From positions 1 to 43,607 of the forward strand of contig SYLX01000042.1 of NCBI GenBank assembly GCA_005808505.1: a stretch of 43,607 nt of DNA, in the 5' to 3' direction. Under the pieces are notes generated by a model that worked only from the letters and a program-made list of their open reading frames with translations, ran no database searches and was not told the origin of the DNA. Positions 24,570 to 31,276 of this stretch are shown in pieces (the stretch's first letter is position 1; each line of letters opens with the position of its first letter). The DNA is from Bdellovibrionales bacterium. GTDB lineage: Bacteria > Bdellovibrionota > Bdellovibrionia > Bdellovibrionales > JAMPXM01. A program made the translations under genes and the position numbers.

Positions 24570-25158
24570 GGATCACGCCGTCCTTGCCGGCAAAGAGTCG
24601 CTTCTGCAAGTCTTCGATCACGACCAGACCTACAAGTCCGTTGAATGTCTGAGTCTCGAGCGTGCCTGACTTGATAAAAATGCGTCCGTCAAAGCCGTTG
24701 ATTTGCCCAACGTTACCTTGCGAGACGAGAAGTGAGCCCCGGACATTGCGGACTTCGCCGACGCTAGCTCCGCAAAAGACGGCCGTTCCGCGAAAGTTCT
24801 CGAGAAGTTCAACCTTAGCGCCCTCACCTGCGCCAATGACGACAAGATTTCCGACTGCGTTCCGAACGACCGAAATTCTTGAACCCGAGTACGCACCGTT
24901 ACCAGCACCGTATTCGCCGTCATTATTTTCGATGACTCCACCAACCGTAACGGGCACCGGCTGTCCATACACACCTTTGCGAGCTTCAGCGCAAACGGCA
25001 TCGACTTGCGTGAGTCCATCTTCAAATCCCTCGATACCGTACTGCACGTTCTGAATGTCCGCGCCGATTTCGTCGATCGACTGCTCAATGGCCGGCATGC
25101 AGCCCGTGAGAGCCAAGTTTGCAAAGAAACCTACGAACATTCTTTTGATCGTCTTCAT
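24556..25158 (-). CDS. Lipoprotein of unknown function with beta-helix-like repeats
   Basis: ATG 25158 is set by a GGAGG site eight bases upstream. The 200-residue protein has a canonical lipobox LTGC with C20. After a short helical region (EQSIDEIGADIQNVQYGIEG) and a Cys-containing segment, the rest is made of short Gly/Val/Ile-rich strands at regular steps (for example RGSLLVSQGNVGQINGFDG, GRIFIKSGTL), which resembles a small right-handed beta-helix. No catalytic residues are evident. It likely sits on the inner leaflet of the outer membrane or on the cell surface. Two cysteines in the mature chain could form a disulphide. Confidence 0.75.
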   Translation of the reverse strand: MKTIKRMFVGFFANLALTGCMPAIEQSIDEIGADIQNVQYGIEGFEDGLTQVDAVCAEARKGVYGQPVPVTVGGVIENNDGEYGAGNGAYSGSRISVVRNAVGNLVVIGAGEGAKVELLENFRGTAVFCGASVGEVRNVRGSLLVSQGNVGQINGFDGRIFIKSGTLETQTFNGLVGLVVIEDLQKRLFAGKDGVILRLR

Positions 25159-25230
25159 TGATCTAACCTCCAAATCAAGTCACTTGCTGATCTGAAATTA
25201 GATTATCCGAACGAGCGTTCTTTCTGGGGT

Positions 25231-25260
25231 CGCACGTTCTAACAATGTAAGAGACGTGCG
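25231..25260. promoter_or_regulatory. Distal palindromic operator-like site
   Basis: The core TCTAACAATGTAAGA (25238-25252) is a near-perfect palindrome and differs at one base from the site next to the downstream start codon. It is framed by CGCACGT (25231-25237) and ACGTGCG (25254-25260), extending the dyad. It lies about 120 bases before the winged-helix gene and about 80 bases before the divergent lipoprotein gene. Confidence 0.55.
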
Positions 25261-25359
25261 ATTGCGCGATCGCGAGCGGCGAGATCAAGTCCTCAGCCTC
25301 TTTCAGAAATTCGCCAATTTCTCATCTTGAGACCAAGGCTTTTAGTGAGCCCCGATTTC

Positions 25360-25374
25360 TCTTACAATGTAAGA
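25360..25374. promoter_or_regulatory. Palindromic site abutting the winged-helix gene start
   Basis: TCTTACAATGTAAGA is a perfect palindrome with one central base, ending two bases before the ATG at 25376. It contains TACAAT, a good -10 hexamer, which would place the transcript start at or next to the ATG and make a leaderless message. No ribosome binding site is present. The gene product is a natural candidate for binding this site. Confidence 0.6.
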
Positions 25375-25375
25375 C

Positions 25376-26182
25376 ATGGTGGATCTTTTCTCTCTCTACA
25401 GAGTCTATTTTGCGGCGGCGGGCCTCGCGGCACACTCAAATTTTGCTTCGGAAGGCTTCCGGCAAAAGGATGTTCGGTTTCTTCTTGGCCTGTTTTTGAA
25501 TTGGGTCGATGCCACGACGAAAAATGTCGACGAGAAGATTCACGATACGCAGATCAGTCGCTATCTGGATGGGCTCGTTAAAGAAGGACACGCGACGAAA
25601 ACAAAATCAGGTCGCGTCCCTCGTTATCAACTCACGCGGTCGGGACTCATCGAACTTGCGAGTCAATTGATGAAAGCGCCCGTTGGAGCACCTTTAGAGC
25701 AGTTTTTTGTCGTCTACTATTTCGCCAAGACCTACGGTCAACGCCTGGCGGAATTGGTAACGCAAAAAGAAAATCAACTACCCCGCTCATTTCGCGTTGA
25801 GCTTGAAGCCCTGCTCGATCATCGCGAACTTGTCGAACATCAAATTAGGTTCGTACAGCTGGAACTTCGAAAACTCGATGAGAGAATCGCGGAAACCAAA
25901 GGGGCCGGAGAGCTTGCGCAAAGGTTAGCGCGCCAAGGAGCGACACCAACTGACATCATCAGCGCGATCGCTAAGAACCATCCGTACGATTTGAACAATC
26001 AAAAGTCGATGGCCGAACTCTTTCACGAGATCCCGGCCCCTTTGCGAGTTTGGGAACTAACGATCGGAAACCAGAGCCGTGTGGAGCTACTCTGGGGCCC
26101 GATGAGGCAGTACCTTGCGGGCTACCTCACCGTTCTGCAGAATCTTCGGGAGACGACCGCGAAGATCTCGGAAGCCTCTTGA
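25376..26182 (+). CDS. Winged-helix-like protein, probable transcription regulator
   Basis: The 268-residue protein has an N-terminal region (about 1-95) with the helix-helix-wing pattern of MarR/PadR-like folds: FLLGLFLNWVD, DTQISRYLDGLVKEGHATKTKSG as recognition helix and wing, and RYQLTRSGLIELASQL. The remainder is helical, with a long coiled-coil-like segment around 140-180 (LLDHRELVEHQIRFVQLELRKLDERIAE) that could mediate dimers. The family is not one I can name. Two copies of a palindromic site lie upstream, one touching the start codon, which suggests self-control and possible control of the divergent lipoprotein gene. The absence of a ribosome binding site suggests a leaderless message. 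Confidence 0.75.
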   Translation: MVDLFSLYRVYFAAAGLAAHSNFASEGFRQKDVRFLLGLFLNWVDATTKNVDEKIHDTQISRYLDGLVKEGHATKTKSGRVPRYQLTRSGLIELASQLMKAPVGAPLEQFFVVYYFAKTYGQRLAELVTQKENQLPRSFRVELEALLDHRELVEHQIRFVQLELRKLDERIAETKGAGELAQRLARQGATPTDIISAIAKNHPYDLNNQKSMAELFHEIPAPLRVWELTIGNQSRVELLWGPMRQYLAGYLTVLQNLRETTAKISEAS

Positions 26183-26189
26183 TCATTGC

Positions 26190-26621
26190 TTATTCAACGA
26201 AGCACGTGATCTTGCCCGACTCGCGAACACCGTCATGAGTGAACTCAACCTTGCCGGAAAATTTCTCGCCGTCTTTGGTTTTTGTCTGAATCATCACCGT
26301 CGTCCACTCGTGTGGGGCATTCGGATCTTGATTTTCGACGTAGAGACCGATGCGGAATTCGTTACCAGCATTCCAGTACTGCATCACATCCGCTTTTTTG
26401 AACGTCTTGTCGATGGCGTGAACATCAGTTTCGCCTTTTCCGCCGATCTGCCCTTTTAGAGAAGCTTCAGCGTCCACGACAGCATTCAGGAATCCTCTGG
26501 AAGTTACGCCGTTGAGCGTGAATTTCAATCGGCTATCATCATAATCACAGTTAAAGCCTCCGGTAGCAAACGCGGGTGAGGCAGCCAAAATCGTCAGTGC
26601 AGACATCATTAACTTTTTCAT
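26190..26621 (-). CDS. Small exported protein, paralogue A of a tandem pair
   Basis: The start is taken at the second in-frame ATG (26621), which is seven bases from AGGA; the first (26627) is too close to it. The 143-residue protein has a signal peptide ending AFA and a mature N-terminus TGGFNCDYDD, then LKFTLNGVTSRGF, KTFKKADVMQYWNAGNEFRIGLYVE and a final ITCFVE. One Cys near each end suggests a single disulphide that closes a small beta-barrel-like domain. It is a clear paralogue of the gene directly upstream, so the pair arose by tandem duplication. The function is unknown; both are expected in the periplasm. Confidence 0.8.
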   Translation of the reverse strand: MKKLMMSALTILAASPAFATGGFNCDYDDSRLKFTLNGVTSRGFLNAVVDAEASLKGQIGGKGETDVHAIDKTFKKADVMQYWNAGNEFRIGLYVENQDPNAPHEWTTVMIQTKTKDGEKFSGKVEFTHDGVRESGKITCFVE

Positions 26622-26641
26622 TTTCATATCCTTCTTATTTT

Positions 26642-27091
26642 TTACATCTCGACGAAGCAGGTGATTTTCTTGTTCTCCATCGACCAGCGGCCAGCGTTGC
26701 TGCCTTGCTCGATTGAGATCGTGCCCTTCAACTCACCATTGTCGTTTTTCGACTTAGTTTTGATAATCACGCTGGTCCACGCGTGTTCGGTCTCGCTATC
26801 TGATTCTTTGTAGATGTTCAGATTGAACTCACGCCCCGTGCTCCAGTACTGCATGATATCGTCGCGGTTAAAAGTCGTATCGATTTTGATGACGTCTGTG
26901 TCACCCTGACCACCGACTTCTCCTGTCAACGCTCCTTCGGCATTGACGATCGCCCCTCCAAAGCTTCGAGAAGTTGCGCCGTTAATTTCGAACTTCACTT
27001 TGTCTTCGTCGTACTGGCAGCCGAAGCCACCCGTTGCGAAGGCGTTAGGTCCTGCGAGAAAAACGAGAGCTGTTAATACGAAGTGTTTCAT
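26642..27091 (-). CDS. Small exported protein, paralogue B of a tandem pair
   Basis: The 149-residue protein has a signal peptide ending AFA, mature start TGGFGCQYDEDKVKFEINGATSR, a middle with DIMQYWSTGREFNLNIY and end KKITCFVEM. It shares with paralogue A the two terminal cysteines and the signatures NG(V/A)TSR, MQYW and ITCFVE, over the whole length. An AGGAG site eight bases before the ATG lies within the end of the DUF2259-type gene, three bases from its stop, indicating coupled translation. No enzymatic residues are conserved between the two, so a binding or structural role is more likely than catalysis. Confidence 0.8.
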   Translation of the reverse strand: MKHFVLTALVFLAGPNAFATGGFGCQYDEDKVKFEINGATSRSFGGAIVNAEGALTGEVGGQGDTDVIKIDTTFNRDDIMQYWSTGREFNLNIYKESDSETEHAWTSVIIKTKSKNDNGELKGTISIEQGSNAGRWSMENKKITCFVEM

Positions 27092-27094
27092 CTC

Positions 27095-27823
27095 TTACTC
27101 CTTGCTCAGAACGCCAGATGCCGTGACGGCGATGTGTTCCCAATCCGGACCTTCGAAGCCGATCGTGCTGTATCGAACGATGACGACAATCGCTCCGTTG
27201 TTTTCGATGACTTGGCGAGGTTGATACGAGTGCGCGCAGTTACGCGATTTCGGAAGACGCGTGTCTTTCTGAAGCACGGTCCGGCTGACAGTCCCTTCAC
27301 CGTTGGTCTTCGCGAGTTCCACCGAAAGCAAGGCCGACGGCATACCGAAGCAGCTTTCTTTCATGGGTTCTTCTACTTCGCTGACTTGGAGCTGATACTT
27401 CGGCGAAAGAGTGCTTGCTCCGCCATCCACCCAGTAATTCGTGCTAAAGCGGAGCGCGAGATCGGCAGCGCTGAGATCCGTTGGAAGACGAACCCACAAT
27501 GTGTTGCCGAGGTTTTTGCCATCGATACGGTAGTTCGAAAGTCCGAGTTTTTTGATCACTTCGTCGATCGCCGCTTTTTCGGGCTTCGAATCGTCTTGGA
27601 TCACCACGCGTTCGTACTTCACGAGTTTATTTTTACCTACTTCAACCACGAAACCACGAGCGGCAGGATAGCCAGAGCCATCTTGCACAACCGACTCGAT
27701 AAACGCGTAGTAGATGCCGTCTTTCGAAAAGCCAAGATTGCGAACGCGGTTCGCATCAGCGGCCTGAGCCGACGAACCAGCGAGAACCAAAAGTCCCATC
27801 AAGAGTGCGAATGCAGTTTTCAT
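27095..27823 (-). CDS. Exported DUF2259-type protein
   Basis: The 242-residue protein has a signal peptide ending SAQAA followed by ADANRVRNLGFSKDGIYYAFIESVVQDGSGYPAAR... in pattern, the typical opening of DUF2259 predicted secreted proteins (NLGFSxDGxYxAF, DGSGxPxA). Later parts (LSAADLALRF, YQLQVSEVEE, HSYQPRQVI, VVIVRYSTIGFEGPDW) also fit a beta-rich exported protein. Two cysteines (SCFGM, NCAHSY) may pair. The function is unknown. GGAGAA lies just upstream of the ATG. It is followed three bases after its stop by the tandem paralogues and is preceded by a large palindrome. Confidence 0.8.
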   Translation of the reverse strand: MKTAFALLMGLLVLAGSSAQAADANRVRNLGFSKDGIYYAFIESVVQDGSGYPAARGFVVEVGKNKLVKYERVVIQDDSKPEKAAIDEVIKKLGLSNYRIDGKNLGNTLWVRLPTDLSAADLALRFSTNYWVDGGASTLSPKYQLQVSEVEEPMKESCFGMPSALLSVELAKTNGEGTVSRTVLQKDTRLPKSRNCAHSYQPRQVIENNGAIVVIVRYSTIGFEGPDWEHIAVTASGVLSKE

Positions 27824-27848
27824 TTCATTTCTCCTTTAGTTTTTGGGG

Positions 27849-27899
27849 GTGCCTGGCACCTTTGCGGGATGCGCCGCATCCCGCAAAGGTGCCAGGCAC
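27849..27899. repeat. Perfect 25-base inverted repeat, REP-like element
   Basis: Arms 27849-27873 and 27875-27899 are exactly complementary around a single central base. The outer part reads GTGCCTGGCACC and its complement, itself a small palindrome. To my knowledge GTGCCTGGCAC-type hairpins recur in many bacterial genomes, often near REP-associated tyrosine transposases; none is in this window. It begins five bases after the stop of the upstream small gene and would form a very strong RNA hairpin between it and the DUF2259 gene. Confidence 0.85.
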
Positions 27900-27904
27900 T
27901 CATC

Positions 27905-28309
27905 TTAGTAGCGCGGTTCAACCGACTTCACGCGATCCGAAGAGCAACCACCGAGCATGCCATCGTATTTCATTGAGTATGGGAAGACCGTGTCGCTCAT
28001 TCCGTTTGATCCTTCGTTATCGAAAGTCATTTCCGCAACGACGCTGCCGTCGGCTGCGAGGATTTTGTACTCAGGACGGAAAACATCTTTCATGTTCGTC
28101 TTCACGCGAATCCCGCGCGCGATGACCGTCGACTTTGTTTTTCCAGCATCGTTTTCCCAATCGGGCTCTACTCGCGTAACGGTCTTCTTCTCGAGATCCA
28201 CCGTGAGAGCGAAGAAGGGCTCGGTGAACGAGCACTCGATGGTTTTTGTCGTCTGCGCTTGCGCAAAAGAACCGGTCAGCAAAAGTGCGGTAAGGGTTAG
28301 GGCTTTCAT
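27905..28309 (-). CDS. Small exported protein of unknown function
   Basis: The start is placed at the second ATG (28309), six bases after AGGAG, because the first ATG (28315) directly abuts that site. The 134-residue protein has a signal peptide ending SFAQAQ, then TIECSFTEPFFALTVDLEKKTVTRVEPDW and a C-terminal MLGGCSSDRVKSVEP. As in the tandem paralogues further down, there is one Cys near each end of the mature chain, though the rest is not clearly related. No family is recognised. It is divergent from the TIGR02147-type regulator gene, 129 bases apart. Confidence 0.75.
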   Translation of the reverse strand: MKALTLTALLLTGSFAQAQTTKTIECSFTEPFFALTVDLEKKTVTRVEPDWENDAGKTKSTVIARGIRVKTNMKDVFRPEYKILAADGSVVAEMTFDNEGSNGMSDTVFPYSMKYDGMLGGCSSDRVKSVEPRY

Positions 28310-28410
28310 TTTCATCTCCTGTTCTGATGAAAGTTAATCAGTTGGTGAAAGGGACTATACCCCCGTTTTTATTGGAAAATAGGTAAGGAAGCTGAAATAT
28401 CTGGCCATTT

Positions 28411-28428
28411 TTTAACTAAGCAGTTAAA
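28411..28428. promoter_or_regulatory. Inverted repeat before the TIGR02147-type gene
   Basis: TTTAACT (28411-28417) and AGTTAAA (28422-28428) are exact complements around AAGC. The site ends 10 bases before the chosen ATG at 28439 and lies in the gap shared with a divergent exported-protein gene, so it could be an operator for either. Confidence 0.45.
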
Positions 28429-28438
28429 TTTGACGCCG

Positions 28439-29248
28439 ATGGCCTCAATATCACTGGTTTATACCCATGATGACTACCGCTCTTACCTTGAAGAACGGCT
28501 GAGCTCACCTGAGTTTGGGCGCGGGGCGAAGCTCAAATTAGCGAATTTTTTATCCTGTCAGCCGAGTTTTATCTCCCAAGTTTTGAGCGGAAAAAACGAT
28601 CTGAGCCTTGAGCACGCCCACAAGATGAACCACTTCTTCAACCACGCGGATGAAGAGTCGCAATACTTCATCACGCTTGTGATGCTCAGTAAGGCCGGAT
28701 CCTTTGATCTACAGAAATTCTTTCGCGAGCAGCTCCGCAAGCAGCGTGAACAACAAATGCAAATTCATAAGGTTGTCCAGAAACGCGAGCTCAGAGAAGA
28801 CGAACTCCTCTACTACTATTCAAACTGGCTTTGCGTTTCAATTCACATGCTTGTGACGATTGAGAAGTACCAAGACCCCAAGACTCTCCAAGCAAAACTC
28901 GGGGCGGCAGATGCCGAATTTCTCGAAGCAGTTAATTTCCTTTCGCGTACGGGCCTCATCGATTCCATAAACGGAAGACTCGAAGTCGGAGACAACCACA
29001 TTCACTTAAAGAAAACCTCGCCTTATGCCCAATCAGCGAGCGTCTTGACTCGCTTAAAGGTCCTCGAAAAGCTAAAGTTATCGGACCCTCGTGCGGTGAA
29101 CTATTCTTCAAACTTCACCATCTCGAAACGTTCATACGAGGCGCTTCGAAAGAGGATTCTTGACTTCGTAGTCGAGCTGGATGAGCACATCCAAGCAGAT
29201 GACCCCGAGGAGTTCTGCACACTCGTTCTCGATCTGATCGAGCACTAA
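28439..29248 (+). CDS. TIGR02147-type regulator-like protein
   Basis: ATG 28439 gives 269 residues; an in-frame TTG lies nine bases earlier, and neither has a clear ribosome binding site. The N-terminal 75 residues (YRSYLEERLSSPEFGRGAKLKLANFLSCQPSFISQVLSGK... in pattern) form an Xre-like helix-turn-helix, where the recognition part is PSFISQVLSGKNDLS. The rest, with EESQYFITLVMLSKAGS, ELLYYYSNWLCVSIHMLV and a second winged-helix-like region, is the hallmark of the TIGR02147/DUF4423 family, frequent in Fibrobacter and Bdellovibrio relatives. Most members have no known target. Divergent orientation to exported-protein genes and the palindromic site suggest local control. Confidence 0.88.
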   Translation: MASISLVYTHDDYRSYLEERLSSPEFGRGAKLKLANFLSCQPSFISQVLSGKNDLSLEHAHKMNHFFNHADEESQYFITLVMLSKAGSFDLQKFFREQLRKQREQQMQIHKVVQKRELREDELLYYYSNWLCVSIHMLVTIEKYQDPKTLQAKLGAADAEFLEAVNFLSRTGLIDSINGRLEVGDNHIHLKKTSPYAQSASVLTRLKVLEKLKLSDPRAVNYSSNFTISKRSYEALRKRILDFVVELDEHIQADDPEEFCTLVLDLIEH

Positions 29249-29295
29249 CGAAGCAGACTTCCGGCAAAACCGCTGATGGCGGAGGAATGAAGACG

Positions 29296-30477
29296 ATGAA
29301 GAAGCCAAACGGAATTCTAACTTCAGTTTGTTTAACAGCCGTCTTCGCCGTAGTGCTCTCATCATCCGCCGCAAAAGCCGCTAACCCGGCACCAACGGCT
29401 GCTGATACCTCACAAGAACTTGTTCCGACCGAAGTCCTCATCATCGAACAAGCAACCGCACGATCCAAGAAAGGCGGCGGGAGCTCGAGCATCGGCACCG
29501 ACGCGTACGACGAGAAAACACATTCCGCTTGGTTCTACGGAACTCGTCCTATCGTCACCTGCTTCAACCACGTCGAATCTTTCGGAGCTCCCGCAGAGCG
29601 CGCAGCAAATGCCCTTAAAACAGCCGTCTCGCGCTGGCGTGAGTATTTCGCGGCCAAGAAAATCGCAAAAGCCGATCATCCCCTCGCACCAAACGTCAAT
29701 TTCCAACTCAACGGAAAATGCAAAGGCGATGAAGACCTAGTCATCTTCTTCGGCACAGGGCCCATTTTTGGCAACCAATCTGATCTCAAGGCCGTACAAA
29801 AATTAAATTTCCCAGTCGCGTACGTAAACAAAACTCATATGTACCGAGATATGAAGTGGTCCAAAGGCTACATTCGACTTGTTGGCACCGGTTACTACGG
29901 AGCCGAAAAGGCAGCCAAGTTTCCGGATTGGACTGTGAAAGATTCCGTCGAATCGATCCTCATTCACGAGATCGGACACGTTCTCGGCTTCTCGCACACT
30001 CCGGAAACAGTCATGCGCTCTGAGCTTGTCGATCAAGCGTTCGCGAAAGAAAGCTCCGCAAAAGGTCTTGCGATTGATGGCCGACGTGAACTCGTCACAT
30101 GCGTTGATTGCTCAACCGAATATAAATTAACTGCATCACCGACTTCGAAAGAATTTTTCAGCACCCTCGGGTTGAGCAACCAAAAGCCCGTAAAACTAAA
30201 TGCAGGGCCTGATGGATTCGCCCTAACAGATGGAGCGAAGACAGTCCGCATTCAGGAGTCCTCGCGCGCAGAGCTTGAGAACCTCAAAACTCTTGCGACG
30301 AACTTCCCGGAAGCTGCGACAACCGTTAGCCGAACTTACAGCGTCTACGGCTCAGTTTCGCTAGCTCCAGAAAAGAAACTCCCGGTCGTTATTGAGTACA
30401 ACTCAACCGCAGGAGCCATTGTGCTTCGCTCACTTGAAAAAGGCGAAATCCTCGAAGTCGCGCGGGCGGAGTTCTGA
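29296..30477 (+). CDS. Exported matrixin-like zinc metalloprotease
   Basis: ATG 29296 lies nine bases after GGAGGA; the ATG at 29287 directly abuts that site and is less likely. The 393-residue protein has a signal peptide ending AAKAA. The zinc motif HEIGHVLGFSH (H224, H228, H234, catalytic E225) and Met-turn M240 (ETVMRS) place it with the metzincins, near matrixins (M10). The N-terminal half has HSAWFYGTRPIVTC and AVSRWREYF, typical of the upper subdomain. A C-terminal region of about 140 residues after a VTCVDC pair is of unknown type. There is no obvious propeptide Cys switch. It likely degrades proteins outside the cell or in the periplasm. The next gene starts one base after its stop. 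Confidence 0.9.
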   Translation: MKKPNGILTSVCLTAVFAVVLSSSAAKAANPAPTAADTSQELVPTEVLIIEQATARSKKGGGSSSIGTDAYDEKTHSAWFYGTRPIVTCFNHVESFGAPAERAANALKTAVSRWREYFAAKKIAKADHPLAPNVNFQLNGKCKGDEDLVIFFGTGPIFGNQSDLKAVQKLNFPVAYVNKTHMYRDMKWSKGYIRLVGTGYYGAEKAAKFPDWTVKDSVESILIHEIGHVLGFSHTPETVMRSELVDQAFAKESSAKGLAIDGRRELVTCVDCSTEYKLTASPTSKEFFSTLGLSNQKPVKLNAGPDGFALTDGAKTVRIQESSRAELENLKTLATNFPEAATTVSRTYSVYGSVSLAPEKKLPVVIEYNSTAGAIVLRSLEKGEILEVARAEF

Positions 30478-30478
30478 T

Positions 30479-31150
30479 TTGAAAGCGTATGCATTCGCAT
30501 TTTCAACCTTAGCGCTCCTCGAGCCTGTAACGCAGGCCCGGGCTACGGCGGACACGGCCGTAGCTGTGAGCATGCTTCAAGAGCATCGGGAAATTGCGTG
30601 CCGACTTCCTGCCAAAATCTCGTTCGCACGTCGAACCCTTAAAGACTCGATCGACGCCGATGGTTTTGCGATGGACGCGAAAGAAACCAAGATGCGTCTT
30701 TTGAGCGGAGAAAAGACTGTTGCGGAGCTAGAAAGAATCAAGTTTCTCGACTCGGCCGTTTCGATGGTTGCGAAGGACGATCCAAAATTCGTCCTCCTTT
30801 TCCAAATTCTCCCGAATGGCTCAACCACGCTGCTCCACGCCAATCGCTTCCTCATGAGGGAGGCCGACTGCGCCGACACGGGCGCTTCGAAAACGTGCAA
30901 GAACGACGGCGTCAAACGCCTTTTCTGGTCTCCCGAAAAACTCGAATTAGAAGCCGATCGCAGCCGTTTCGCGGGATCCATCGATCAGTACGGCTTTTTC
31001 GCCTATCACGCGACTTACTTCCGCGCGGTGAATCCCAAAAATACGCCCAGCAGCAAAGCGGGCCAAGCTGCGATCACTCTTATTGATTTCGGCTCCCCTT
31101 TTGAAGTCTTCGAAGGCCGACTCTGGTCGGTTCAATGCCGCTACCTTTAA
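30479..31150 (+). CDS. Exported protein of unknown function, TTG start
   Basis: No ATG suits this frame. TTG 30479, one base after the protease stop and eight bases after GGAG, gives 223 residues starting with a signal peptide (KAYAFAFSTLALLEPVTQARA). The mature chain has four cysteines (IACRLP, ADCADTG, KTCKNDG, VQCRYL) and looks beta-rich: FVLLFQILPNGSTTLLHANRF, YGFFAYHATYFRA, ALITLIDFG-like strands near the end. No catalytic motif. The tight coupling with the metalloprotease suggests that it is a partner, inhibitor or substrate-handling subunit; which one is not shown. Confidence 0.75.
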   Translation: MKAYAFAFSTLALLEPVTQARATADTAVAVSMLQEHREIACRLPAKISFARRTLKDSIDADGFAMDAKETKMRLLSGEKTVAELERIKFLDSAVSMVAKDDPKFVLLFQILPNGSTTLLHANRFLMREADCADTGASKTCKNDGVKRLFWSPEKLELEADRSRFAGSIDQYGFFAYHATYFRAVNPKNTPSSKAGQAAITLIDFGSPFEVFEGRLWSVQCRYL

Positions 31151-31276
31151 GCCGATCGATCCACGGCTTCCCGGAACATCCCCGCTTCCCGATAGCCTCC
31201 AGCCCATAGATGTAGCAAAAGCGAAAGCTTTGATCTTGTTCTAGCCAAATAAGCAGATTCTTTATAGATAAGAGGG

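Noticed and set aside
27849..27870. Sigma-54-like TGGCAC and TTGC inside the palindrome
   Set aside because: The spacing between the two elements is two bases instead of five, and both are explained by the inverted repeat.
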